Origin: Pseudomonadota bacterium
Lineage (GTDB): Bacteria; Desulfobacterota; Desulfobacteria; Desulfobacterales; RPRI01
Reading direction: 5' to 3'
Assembly (NCBI GenBank): GCA_018901125.1
Contig: JAHIFE010000175.1
Coordinates: forward strand, 1 to 64,000
DNA: 64,000 nt
In this document: piece after piece, positions 34,846 to 44,016 of the stretch
Layout: every line of letters begins with the position of its first letter
Position numbering within the stretch: position 1 is the stretch's first letter
Notes under the pieces: generated by a model
The model's database searches: none
What the model saw: only the letters and a program-made list of their open reading frames with translations
What the model was told of the DNA's origin: nothing
Program-made: the position numbers and the translations under genes

Positions 34846-37800
34846 AATCCTTCAATCTGACAGAATGGGCGCTGAATCATAAACAGTTCGTTTACTATTT
34901 TATCTTTATCACCTTCATCGGCGGCTGCTTTTCTTATCAAAACCTGGGACGTATGGAAGATCCCGACTTCACGATCCGTATGATGATAGTTGGTGTCACC
35001 TGGCCGGGCGCCAGTGCCAGAGAAGTGGAAGAGCAGGTGACGGACAAGATAGAGAAAAAACTTCAGGAAATACCGCATCTGGATTATCTCAAGAGTTACT
35101 CCACGCCGGGACAGTCCGTAATCTACGTTGCGCTTAAAGAAGATGAAGTCCATGCAAGTCAGATCCATCCGATCTGGCTGGAAGTGCGTAACATGGTCAA
35201 CGATATAAAGGGAACACTTCCACAGGGGGTAGTAGGACCTTTCTTTAACGATCGTTTTGATGATGTATTCGGCTGTGTCTATGCACTGACGGGTGACGGT
35301 TTTACATATGAAGATATTCGGGAAAATGCTGAAAAAATCCGCCGGAGCCTTTTGAGCATAAGCAATATTAAAAAAGTAGAACTTATAGGTGTCCAACCGG
35401 AGAAAATCACAATCGAAGTGGAAAACAGCAAGCTTGCCTTATTGGGCATCGATCCGGCTCTTATTGCCCGATCTGTAGAGGCTCAGAATGCCATGTCGCC
35501 TTCCGGCGAAATGGAAACATCCTCCGATAAAGTATATCTTCGTACAACCGGTATGTTTGAAAAACTTGAAGACCTGCAGAGTCTGCCCATTCGAGCCGGA
35601 GGACGTACTTTTCGCCTGGGTGATATTGCAGGTATCAAGCGCGGATATGCCGACCCGCCGGAACCAAAGATGTTTTATAACGGCCGGCCTGCCATCGGCC
35701 TGGCTGTTTCCATGGAAAAGGGCGGCAATATTCTGACCCTTGGGGAAAATATCGAGCAGATCTTGAAACGCGTTAAAAAAGATCTACCACTAGGCCTGGA
35801 GCTCAGTACCGTATCGAACCAGCCACAAGTCGTGAAAGCCGCGATCAATGAATTCATCAAAGTTCTGGCGGAAGCTGTGGCTATTGTCCTCATTGTCTGC
35901 TTTCTCAGTTTGGGGCTGAGATCCGGAATAGTAGTTGCTTTTTGCATTCCCCTGGTTATTTGCGGTGTGTTTATTGCTATGAAAATGTTAGGGATTGACC
36001 TCCATAAGATTTCGCTAGGGGCTCTGATCATTGCCTTAGGGCTTTTAGTTGATGATGCCATAATTGCCGTCGAAATGATGAGTGTCAAGCTGGAAGAGGG
36101 TTGGGACCGTTTTGACGCTGCTTCTTTTGCTTATAAGGCTACAGCATTTCCTCTTCTAACGGGCACATTGATCACCTGTGCAGGATTCATTCCTGTAGCC
36201 TTTGCCAAAGGCAGTGCTTCCGAATTTCTGAACAGCCTATTTTCGGTAGTGACGATTGCCTTGCTGATTTCCTGGGTAGTGGCTGAAACCGCCACGCCGA
36301 TGATCGGAGCGGCTCTGATTAAAAGTAAACGAACCCATGCCGGACAGGATCATGACATCTATAACACTATCTTCTACAGGTTCTTCAAAAAGATTCTTAC
36401 GTGGTGTCTGATACACCGTTGGTGGGTAATCGGGGTCGCAACAGCCTGTTTTATCGGCTCCATATTTTTAATGGGAATGGTGAAGCAGGAATTTTTTCCT
36501 GCCTCAACGAGACCGGAAGTCATTGTAGAATTGCGCCTGCCTGAAGGGGCATCGCTTGTGGCCACTGAAAAACAAGCGCATAGATTCTCAGAATTCATTG
36601 CCAAAGATCCGGATATTGTGCAATATTCCTACTATATTGGCCAGGGGGCGCCACGTTTTGTATTGACCGCCGAACCCATACTTCCCAATACTAATTTTGC
36701 ACAGTTTATCGTTTTGGCCAAGGACTTTGATGCACGCAACAGGCTTGAAAAAAAAGCAAAAAAAATATTTGCCGCTCACTTTACCAATGTACGCGGCATC
36801 ACCAAAGTAATAAACACCGGCCCATCCGATGCCTATCCGGTAATGCTTCGCGTTTCAGGGAGCGACCATCAAAAAGTCCGCGAAATCGCAGGACAGGTGA
36901 GTGATATTATGGCGGTCGATAAAAATCTTAGAGATATCAATCTGGACTGGAATGAAAAGAACAAGGTTATGCATGTGGAAGTCGATCAGGACAAGGCCAG
37001 GATTATGGGAATCGACAGCCGGGCTTTGTCGCTTAACCTACAGACCCTTCTGTCGGGCGCTCCCATTGCCGAATTTCGGGAAAATGACAAGACCATCAGC
37101 ATTCTACTTCGCTCAGATACAAAAGACCGGAACGATTTGTCCAGGTTAAAAGATCTGAATATACACATCGGCGGAGGCCGGTTTATCCCCCTCGATCAAA
37201 TCGCCAAAATCAGCTACGATGCAGAAGACGGCCTGATCTGGCGGCGAAATCTGAAGCCGACCATAACAGTTCAGGCAAGCACCATTCCCGGCGTCATGGG
37301 AAATGATGCCACATTAAAAGTATATAAAAATATGTCAAACCTTCGGAAATCTCTGCCCCAGGGTTACAGCATTGATATCGGAGGCGCCATGGAGCTAAGC
37401 ATCAATGCCACCCGCTGGCTTCTGGAACCTGTGCCGGCCATGATCCTTGTCATCATGACACTTCTCATGATTCAGTTGCAGAGCATTTCCAAGATGGTTC
37501 TGACCTTGCTGACGGCCCCTATGGGTTTAATAGGAGTCAGCCTGGGACTACTTCTTACGGGGAGGCCCATGGGAATGGTGGTTCAGTTTGGAATATTGGC
37601 CCTGTCAGGGATTATAATGCGCAATACCGTTATCCTGATAGATCAGATCGACCAGCAGCTTAAGGCTGGGCAATCCGTCTGGAATTCGATTATCAACGCA
37701 ACAGTTCTGCGGTTTCGACCCATCATGCTGACTGCGGCAGCGGCCATTTTAGCTATGTTTCCCATCTTCTTCAGCGAATTCTGGGGGCCTATGGCTGTTG

Positions 37801-37916
37801 CCATAGGCGGTGGGCTGTTTGGTGCTACGGTGATGACCCTTCTCGTCCTGCCAGCCATATATGCAGTGTGGTACAAGGCAAGGCCGGAAGAAAAAGCACC
37901 TGCCCTTACGCTTTAA
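34842..37916 (+). CDS. RND efflux permease (AcrB/TriC-like)
   Basis: A 1024-residue inner-membrane proton-driven pump with the twelve-helix RND plan: helix 1 near 15-32, a porter domain, helices 2-6 at about 335-465, helix 7 near 525, a second porter domain, helices 8-12 at about 860-1010. The proton-relay aspartates are in LGLLVDDAIIAVEMM. Start GTG overlaps the adaptor gene. The N-terminus GRMEDPDFTIRMM is typical of the TriC/VexF branch, which exports hydrophobic compounds and detergents; substrate here is not determined. Confidence 0.92.
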   Translation: MKSFNLTEWALNHKQFVYYFIFITFIGGCFSYQNLGRMEDPDFTIRMMIVGVTWPGASAREVEEQVTDKIEKKLQEIPHLDYLKSYSTPGQSVIYVALKEDEVHASQIHPIWLEVRNMVNDIKGTLPQGVVGPFFNDRFDDVFGCVYALTGDGFTYEDIRENAEKIRRSLLSISNIKKVELIGVQPEKITIEVENSKLALLGIDPALIARSVEAQNAMSPSGEMETSSDKVYLRTTGMFEKLEDLQSLPIRAGGRTFRLGDIAGIKRGYADPPEPKMFYNGRPAIGLAVSMEKGGNILTLGENIEQILKRVKKDLPLGLELSTVSNQPQVVKAAINEFIKVLAEAVAIVLIVCFLSLGLRSGIVVAFCIPLVICGVFIAMKMLGIDLHKISLGALIIALGLLVDDAIIAVEMMSVKLEEGWDRFDAASFAYKATAFPLLTGTLITCAGFIPVAFAKGSASEFLNSLFSVVTIALLISWVVAETATPMIGAALIKSKRTHAGQDHDIYNTIFYRFFKKILTWCLIHRWWVIGVATACFIGSIFLMGMVKQEFFPASTRPEVIVELRLPEGASLVATEKQAHRFSEFIAKDPDIVQYSYYIGQGAPRFVLTAEPILPNTNFAQFIVLAKDFDARNRLEKKAKKIFAAHFTNVRGITKVINTGPSDAYPVMLRVSGSDHQKVREIAGQVSDIMAVDKNLRDINLDWNEKNKVMHVEVDQDKARIMGIDSRALSLNLQTLLSGAPIAEFRENDKTISILLRSDTKDRNDLSRLKDLNIHIGGGRFIPLDQIAKISYDAEDGLIWRRNLKPTITVQASTIPGVMGNDATLKVYKNMSNLRKSLPQGYSIDIGGAMELSINATRWLLEPVPAMILVIMTLLMIQLQSISKMVLTLLTAPMGLIGVSLGLLLTGRPMGMVVQFGILALSGIIMRNTVILIDQIDQQLKAGQSVWNSIINATVLRFRPIMLTAAAAILAMFPIFFSEFWGPMAVAIGGGLFGATVMTLLVLPAIYAVWYKARPEEKAPALTL

Positions 37917-37984
37917 ACCGTCATATAATTGCTTATCATATTCAAGGGTAATCCCTTACTTAAAAACATGGTTATCTGCGAAAA

Positions 37985-39268
37985 TTACATATCATCTGTC
38001 ATCTTATCCTGAAAAACAGTAATTTCTCCCGTTTTCAGATTATCTATTGTCTCCATAAACATATTTTTTACGACCTTAAAATTTTCCATATACTTGTCAG
38101 GTAATGGATGAGAAGGAGGCATCTTCAACGCAAGAAAATTAACAAACTTCTTACCATTCTGTAAACGGAAGTCAAGATGAGGGCCGGTCGCAAGACCTGT
38201 TGCTCCTACATACCCTATAACCTGGCCTTTTTTTACCCTTGAACCCCTTGAGACTCCTTTTGCTATTTTAGACAGATGCCCATACCAGGATCTGTGATTA
38301 TTTGGATGCTTTACTATTATAGCTATTCCTAGCCCGTCTTTTCTTTTTCCAGCAGCTGTAACAAGGCCGTCGCCTATTGAAGAAATTGGAGTGCCCTTCG
38401 GTGCAGCATAGTCAATGCCAAGATGAGGACGGTATCTTTTTAATATAGGATGAAACCTTCTGCGGGTAAAATAGGAAGATATCCTTCTGTAGTTAAGAGG
38501 AGCTTTTAAAAATGCCGCTTCAACACTTTCTCCTTTTTCATCGTAATATTCATCGTTTCCATCAGGCGCTCTAAAATAAAAGGCGTAATATGTATCGTTT
38601 GCTCTTGTATAGGAAGCGGCAAGTATATTCATATCTTTCAAAACAGCACCTTTTTTATCAAGATATGAATTCCACAAAATACTGAATTCATCTCCTGCAC
38701 GGCAGTCTGTAAAAAAATCTATTTTAGAGGCGAAGATTTCGGCGAATTGGATAACCAGTTCAGGATTAACATTTAAAGAAGTCATGCTTTCATGCAAAGA
38801 GCTGGTTATTTCCCCCTTTGTTCCTCTTATCACCCTTTTCGACTCTAATTCATGGGCAGAAGCAATATAAGTACTATTCTCTGTGTCAGTTTGCACTACA
38901 TAAAAATTCATAGGTCCATCATAGTATATAAATTTTATAAAATTACTTTCACTATCAAGACAGAGCTCCCACCTGTCCCCGATATTGCATTGTCTCACAT
39001 TAAAAACCTTCTTCAACGCGTTTGTTATCGAATAGGCCTTTGAGAATTCTATTCCATGTTCTGCCAGGATATTGCCGAGATGCTCCCCTTCCGAGAGACG
39101 TCCGTCTATAATAGTAAAACGCTTTTCATCAAGATGTTCGTTTATAGTAGTAAAATGCTTTTCATCTGCCCTTTGAGAAAACTTTGGTTTTATAGCAATG
39201 ATGAAGAAAAGAAGGAAAACAATTGATATAATAGCTGAAACAGCAATTATCTTTGTTCTTTGACTCAT
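37985..39268 (-). CDS. M23-family peptidoglycan endopeptidase (MepM-like)
   Basis: About 427 residues. One N-terminal membrane anchor, an OapA/LysM-like region (EGEHLGNILAEHGIEFS), a second beta domain, and a C-terminal LytM domain with intact zinc ligands (HLGIDYAAPKGT, WYGHLSKI, GPHLDFRL). It should cut cross-links in the periplasm. The ATG at 39268 is eight bases after AAGGAG; longer frames to 39361 have no ribosome site. Convergent with the RND operon. Confidence 0.85.
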   Translation of the reverse strand: MSQRTKIIAVSAIISIVFLLFFIIAIKPKFSQRADEKHFTTINEHLDEKRFTIIDGRLSEGEHLGNILAEHGIEFSKAYSITNALKKVFNVRQCNIGDRWELCLDSESNFIKFIYYDGPMNFYVVQTDTENSTYIASAHELESKRVIRGTKGEITSSLHESMTSLNVNPELVIQFAEIFASKIDFFTDCRAGDEFSILWNSYLDKKGAVLKDMNILAASYTRANDTYYAFYFRAPDGNDEYYDEKGESVEAAFLKAPLNYRRISSYFTRRRFHPILKRYRPHLGIDYAAPKGTPISSIGDGLVTAAGKRKDGLGIAIIVKHPNNHRSWYGHLSKIAKGVSRGSRVKKGQVIGYVGATGLATGPHLDFRLQNGKKFVNFLALKMPPSHPLPDKYMENFKVVKNMFMETIDNLKTGEITVFQDKMTDDM

Positions 39269-39415
39269 AGGCATATCTCCTTGTAAATATAAGGGAAAAC
39301 ATATTATAAACAGAGGCACGGCTATTCTGTAATAACTGTAAAAGCCAGAACAGGGTGGCAAGAGATCAGGATGCCATGCTTGTCTGTTTTGAGAAGCAGA
39401 GTATTATTACAAGCA

Positions 39416-39601
39416 TTATTGCTTGAGGATAGGAAGTAATTCCTGCGTGCCGATTATTTTATCGATAAAGTTATTAAAATGCCCGGGCATATTAACAACT
39501 ATATTAAAAAGATATCTGTAGTACAGAATGCCGGATACCAGTGTTTTCTTTTCGGGTCTGAGCAAGCGGAGAAAAGCGCCTTTTATTTTTCTATTCCCAC
39601 T
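39416..39601 (-). other. Short coding-like stretch, unassigned
   Basis: On the minus strand a frame without a clear start reads about 55 residues, including RLLRPEKKTLVSGILYYRYL and MPGHFNNFIDKIIG, ending TAA at 39418-39416. It overlaps the last bases of cobO in another frame. The composition is protein-like. It could be the C-terminal remnant of a lost gene or a small protein using TTG. I do not recognise it. The rest of 39362-39582 shows nothing. Confidence 0.3.
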
Positions 39602-40098
39602 CTCGCCTGCACCCCTTTTTGGTAGTAATGTTTTATTTCTTTCATTTCCGTAACAAGGTCGGCTTTTTCAATTACTTTTGGATCGGCTCCCCGGCCTGTA
39701 ATTACAAGCTCAATATTATCAGGTTTTAATGAGATCAATTCAAGGATGTCTTCAACAGATATAACGCCGCATGCTGCTGCTACATTTGCTTCTTCAAGAA
39801 CTATTATATCGTATTTCGCTAAACCCATTAAGGATTTTACTTTAGATATTCCATTACGGGCTGCTTCGATATCTTCTTCTGAAGGTTTGCCTTTAATAAA
39901 GCGCCCGAGTCCGAATTGTTCAACTGTTATCAGGTCGGAAAATTTTGCAAGCGCCTTTATTTCGCTGTATTCACCCATCTTGATAAACTGAGCTATATAA
40001 ACCCTTAAACCGGACCCTGCTGCTCTTATTGACAGGCCTAAAGCTGCGGTTGTCTTCCCCTTTCCGTCTCCGGTATAAACCTGGACATAACCTTTCAT
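39583..40098 (-). CDS. cobO: Cob(I)yrinic acid a,c-diamide adenosyltransferase
   Basis: A 171-residue cytoplasmic enzyme that transfers the adenosyl group of ATP to reduced corrinoid in cobalamin synthesis or salvage. The P-loop variant GDGKGKTTAALGL is at 10-22, and VLEEANVAAACGVI, ELVITGRGADP and VTEMKEIKHYYQKGV are CobO/BtuR signatures. Length is normal for the family. No other cobalamin gene is in the window. It lies 18 bases downstream of the U32 gene on the same strand. Confidence 0.93.
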   Translation of the reverse strand: MKGYVQVYTGDGKGKTTAALGLSIRAAGSGLRVYIAQFIKMGEYSEIKALAKFSDLITVEQFGLGRFIKGKPSEEDIEAARNGISKVKSLMGLAKYDIIVLEEANVAAACGVISVEDILELISLKPDNIELVITGRGADPKVIEKADLVTEMKEIKHYYQKGVQARVGIEK

Positions 40099-40116
40099 GT
40101 TTTTCCTCCGATTATA

Positions 40117-41352
40117 TCATTGTTCTATTTTTCTTATAAGATCATTTATTTCACATTTATTGTCAAACAGTATATTGACAATACTTCCGGGTTGGGCAAA
40201 ATTAACCTGTTGCCCTTGTGCATCCGTTATTCTTATGATAGTATCGTGCTTTGCCGGTCCCTTGGTACTTAGTATATCAACCTTGTCGTTTAGAAATAAT
40301 TTGTTTCGCACTTGTATAATTGCAATATTTCCATTTTCAGAGCCAATGACTTTGCCTATAAATGTGCGCTCTGTCGCAGGTTTTATATCCAGATAATTTG
40401 GAACGGTTTCTCTCATATTGCCAAAATAGAATCCGGTGCAGTATCCTCTGTTGCTTATTCTGCCAAGCTCTTCTATCCATTCGTCTTTCACTTTATACCC
40501 GGATGAAGATTCATACCACGAATCGATAGCCTCCCTGTAAACCTTAACTGTTGACGCAAGATAGTTTATTCCTTTCATGCGACCTTCTATTTTTAAAGAA
40601 GATATACCGGCGTCTATCATTTCGGGAATATGTCTTATCATACACAGGTCTTTTGAGTTGAATATATATGTACCACGGTTATCCTCTTCTATCGGCATAT
40701 ATTCGCCAGGTCTTGTCTGCTCTACCACCGCATAACTGAATCTACATGGATGGCAGCACATTCCGTGATTGCTGTCGCGGTTTTCCATAAAATTGCTGAG
40801 CAAACAGCGCCCGGAATATGAGATGCACATTGCACCGTGAACAAATGCTTCAACCTCAACTTCACTTAAGGAGGCAATCTCTTTAATTTCTTTTAAGGAA
40901 AGCTCACGTGCTGTATTTATCCTAGTTACCCCTGCATTTTTCCAGAAATTAGCAGCCTTGTAACTGGTTGTGTTTGCCTGTGTGCTTAAGTGTATGGGAA
41001 TACCGGGCATTATGCTTTTCGCCTCAAGCAATATTCCGGGGTCTGCAATAATTACTGCATCAGGAGCAATTTCGAAAAGACTCTTTAAATAATCTTTAAT
41101 GGCCCCCTGTTCGCTGTTTCTTGAAAATATATTGCATGCAACATAAACTTTTACTCCCGCTCTTCCGGCAAACTGTACCGCTTCGTTTAACTCTTCTAAA
41201 GTAAAGTTCCCTGAGAAATTTCTTAAAGAAAAGTCTTTTCCCGCCAAATAAACCGCATCTGCACCATAATGGACGGCAATTTCAAGCTTTTCAAAATTTC
41301 CAGCCGGGGCAAGAAGTTCGATTTTTCTATTTTTATTTATCTGAATAGACAT
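40117..41352 (-). CDS. U32-family peptidase-like protein (TrhP/RlhA-type)
   Basis: A 411-residue protein with the U32 start (LLAPAGNFEKLEIAVHYGAD) and the signature around EAFVHGAMCISYSGRC followed by MCCHPCRFSY, whose cysteines are thought to bind an Fe-S cluster. Despite the name, studied U32 proteins such as TrhP and RlhA are RNA hydroxylation factors; TrhP acts on tRNA uridine 34. The length fits the short TrhP-like form. Located between cobO and rfbD. Confidence 0.87.
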   Translation of the reverse strand: MSIQINKNRKIELLAPAGNFEKLEIAVHYGADAVYLAGKDFSLRNFSGNFTLEELNEAVQFAGRAGVKVYVACNIFSRNSEQGAIKDYLKSLFEIAPDAVIIADPGILLEAKSIMPGIPIHLSTQANTTSYKAANFWKNAGVTRINTARELSLKEIKEIASLSEVEVEAFVHGAMCISYSGRCLLSNFMENRDSNHGMCCHPCRFSYAVVEQTRPGEYMPIEEDNRGTYIFNSKDLCMIRHIPEMIDAGISSLKIEGRMKGINYLASTVKVYREAIDSWYESSSGYKVKDEWIEELGRISNRGYCTGFYFGNMRETVPNYLDIKPATERTFIGKVIGSENGNIAIIQVRNKLFLNDKVDILSTKGPAKHDTIIRITDAQGQQVNFAQPGSIVNILFDNKCEINDLIRKIEQ

Positions 41353-41377
41353 AGGCCAGTCTTGACAGAAAGCACTG

Positions 41378-42262
41378 TCATGTGTTACTGCAAATTATTT
41401 TTATCGCTGTTTTCAGGCTTTCCTGCCATGGTTTTGAAGCTATCCCGAAATGTCTGTTCATCAGACTGCAATCAAGAGCAGAATAATAAGGTCTTCTGGC
41501 TTTTGTGGGATACTCTTTTGAAGTAATCGGTTTAACCAGGATAGTTTTTATATCCATGTATTTTCTTGCTTCTTCTATTATCTTTTCGGCAAATCCATGC
41601 CAGGTGGTTATTCCAGTGCCACAAAAATTATAAGTTCCCCAATTACCGCAGGAACTGTTTTGAATTTGAGAAGAAATAGTCAACACTGCATTGGCAAGTT
41701 CGGTGGCAAAAGTAGGAGAGCCAAACTGATCGGATACGACCTCAATTACTTCTTTTTCTTCTCCGAGTTGTAAAATGGTTTTAAGAAAATTATGGCCGTG
41801 TATTCCGTATAACCATGACGTTCTTATTATTATATGTTTTTGCAGAATATTTCTTACCGCATCATCACCTTCTGCCTTGCATTTTCCATAAGCATTTATC
41901 GGTGATATAATATCTTTTTCAGTATAAGGAGTATTTCCGCTTCCATCAAAAACATAATCGGTTGAAATATGAATCAGCGGAATTTCAAGACTGCTGCAAA
42001 CGGCAGCAATATTTCCCGGTCCAATACAGTTTACGGCAAAACAAATTTCCTTTTCCTCTTCAGCCCTGTCTACATTTGTATAACCAGCAGCATTTATAAC
42101 AATATCCGGCCTGGTGTTATTTATAACTTTTTCCACATCCGATTTTATGGTTATGTCAATTTGCGGAAGATCAAAACCTACGGTTTCAAATCCTAAAGAT
42201 TTTGCCTCTCTTAATATCTCCCACCCTAATTGTCCTTGTGATCCTGTTACAAGTATTTTCAT
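41378..42262 (-). CDS. rfbD: dTDP-4-dehydrorhamnose reductase
   Basis: A 294-residue extended SDR enzyme, last step of dTDP-L-rhamnose synthesis. N-terminal NAD(P) motif VTGSQGQLGWEI, later STDYVFDGSGNTPYTE with Tyr of the catalytic triad context, and INAYGKCKAEGD containing the YxxxK pair. It overlaps rfbC by four bases. rfbA and rfbB are not in the window. Confidence 0.92.
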   Translation of the reverse strand: MKILVTGSQGQLGWEILREAKSLGFETVGFDLPQIDITIKSDVEKVINNTRPDIVINAAGYTNVDRAEEEKEICFAVNCIGPGNIAAVCSSLEIPLIHISTDYVFDGSGNTPYTEKDIISPINAYGKCKAEGDDAVRNILQKHIIIRTSWLYGIHGHNFLKTILQLGEEKEVIEVVSDQFGSPTFATELANAVLTISSQIQNSSCGNWGTYNFCGTGITTWHGFAEKIIEEARKYMDIKTILVKPITSKEYPTKARRPYYSALDCSLMNRHFGIASKPWQESLKTAIKIICSNT

Positions 42263-42813
42263 TTTATATTACCGAATACTTCAAAAAAGGCAGGAAGCTT
42301 TCTGTCTTTTTCGGATATTATAGGATTTTTTACAGGCCAATCAATGTTCAAGGCATCGTCGCACCAAAGGATTCCTCCTTCATCACCAGGAGCATAATAC
42401 TCGGAGCACTTGTATAAAAGATAAGCTGTATCGCTTAGCACGCAGAAGCCGTGGGCGAAATCTTCAGGGATAAAAACCCGCCGGTTGTTTTTATCCGAGA
42501 GGATATAACTCTCCCATTTGCCAAAGGTTTTTGAGTGCGGTCGCAGATCAACGGCCACATCAAAAATTTCCCCCTTAATAACCTGAACCAGTTTTGCCTG
42601 TTTTTGTGTTATCTGATAGTGCAAACCCCTTAATACATCTTTTGCAGAACAGGAAAGGTTATCCTGCACAAAATTTCTTTCTATACCAAGATTATCATAT
42701 ATGCTCTTTTTGTATACTTCTGTAAAATATCCTCTGTTGTCTGAAAAAACAGGAGGTTCAATTAAAATCACACCATCAAGATAAGTTGGAATTATATTCA
42801 TTATTATTTCCAC
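42259..42813 (-). CDS. rfbC: dTDP-4-dehydrorhamnose 3,5-epimerase
   Basis: A 184-residue cupin enzyme. The signature RGLHYQITQKQAKLVQVIKG holds the catalytic His, and GEIFDVAVDLRPHSKTFGKW and PEDFAHGFCVLSD are conserved. A second ATG at 42801 (MNIIPTYLDGV) is an equally good start. It provides the substrate of rfbD, with which it overlaps. Confidence 0.92.
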   Translation of the reverse strand: MEIIMNIIPTYLDGVILIEPPVFSDNRGYFTEVYKKSIYDNLGIERNFVQDNLSCSAKDVLRGLHYQITQKQAKLVQVIKGEIFDVAVDLRPHSKTFGKWESYILSDKNNRRVFIPEDFAHGFCVLSDTAYLLYKCSEYYAPGDEGGILWCDDALNIDWPVKNPIISEKDRKLPAFFEVFGNIK

Positions 42814-42834
42814 AACTATTGGACTGCATTAAAT

Positions 42835-43818
42835 TCAATTTAAAACTTTCACAATCGCTGAAGCAGGGACGAAATTTATTTTTTCCTTCATATAAGGAAG
42901 CATCTCTGAAAGAACCTCATATGTTACAGGATACGGGTGTATTATTGCAACGGCTTCGCCATGCTGGTTTGCGATTTTAATCAACTCATAAATTTGCTTT
43001 CGTATAAATTCGCGATTCTGCTTATGATCAATAAAAACATCTCTTTCTGCAAAAGGTACTTTGAACAATCGTGCTGATTGTTTGCCATAAGTTTTTGGAC
43101 CTGTTCTGCTGTCGATGAAATAAAGCCCTCTTTTTTTAAGAACCGAAAAAATCTGATTCATTTGAGTATCTGAGGCAGTCATTTTTGAACCCATATGATT
43201 GTTTACGCCTTTAATTAAAGGAATATCATCAATATTTTCCTCAATCTGGCTTATCAGCTGGTCGGGATTCATGGATGTGAGCAGAGCTCCGGGACCCGGA
43301 GAAATCGCAGGATATTCATCCGGTTCCATCGGAAGGTGTAGCATTATTTCGCTTCCGTTTTTACGCGCCGCATCAATTATAATTTTTTTATACGGACTGA
43401 AAGGAAGCACTGAAAAGGTAAAGATGGCATCGAGTTTTAAGTATTTTTTTTCAAGATCAGGGTGATACCCGACATCATCGATGATTATTGCCACATCAGG
43501 CAAATGGCGGTCGGAAATTATTTTTTCTTTTGGTTTAATTTTTACATAAAATTTTTCTTCTTTCGGATATACTTCAAAAACAGGCGGTTTTGATGCAGCT
43601 TTTTTCTTTTGTGCAACTATTTTTACAGGAGCATGTTTTTTTACATGAACAGGAATCGGTTTGTTTTTTGAAATATAATATTTAGATAGAAAAACAGCCC
43701 CAAAAACTAAAAGCAGCAGAATTGTAAAGCCAGTAAACGCTCTTATAATATTAGATTTTAAAGATTTTCCCTTTTTCGATCCCGGTTTTTTCTTTTTAGC
43801 CTTTTTTCTTTTCGCCAT
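42835..43818 (-). CDS. Divergent polysaccharide deacetylase (YibQ-like)
   Basis: A 327-residue protein with a Lys-rich N-terminus, one membrane anchor (about 30-50) and a C-terminal divergent polysaccharide deacetylase domain (VAIIIDDVGYHPDLEKKYL, IMLHLPMEPDEYP, GVNNHMGSKMT, YFIDSRTGPK). In E. coli yibQ is next to envC, and here it follows envC and ctpA on the same strand, though the palindromic element at 43868-44008 lies between. Probably acts on peptidoglycan or glycan in the periplasm. Confidence 0.85.
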   Translation of the reverse strand: MAKRKKAKKKKPGSKKGKSLKSNIIRAFTGFTILLLLVFGAVFLSKYYISKNKPIPVHVKKHAPVKIVAQKKKAASKPPVFEVYPKEEKFYVKIKPKEKIISDRHLPDVAIIIDDVGYHPDLEKKYLKLDAIFTFSVLPFSPYKKIIIDAARKNGSEIMLHLPMEPDEYPAISPGPGALLTSMNPDQLISQIEENIDDIPLIKGVNNHMGSKMTASDTQMNQIFSVLKKRGLYFIDSRTGPKTYGKQSARLFKVPFAERDVFIDHKQNREFIRKQIYELIKIANQHGEAVAIIHPYPVTYEVLSEMLPYMKEKINFVPASAIVKVLN

Positions 43819-43867
43819 AACTCACAAGTGAAACGCCGCCCAGTATAGAGACCTTTGAATAACATTC

Positions 43868-44008
43868 GAGCCAATTCCAAAACGTCCCGATTTGGCCGAT
43901 CTCTGCGTTGGGCAATAATTTTAATCCTCAAAATACTCCGTGTATTTCTGCGGTAAAATTTTCGTCCGCCTTGATCTTGACCAAACTGAAACGTTTTAAA
44001 ACCGGCTC
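43868..44008. repeat. Palindromic element, full copy (R3), MITE-like
   Basis: A 141-bp copy of the element at 15087-15228, starting GAGCCAATTCCAAAACGT and ending ACGTTTTAAAACCGGCTC, with an internal hairpin AAATAC-TCCGT-GTATTT. Both sides are flanked by ATTC, a likely 4-bp target duplication. It lies between ctpA and the yibQ-like gene. Confidence 0.85.
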
Positions 44009-44016
44009 ATTCGGTA

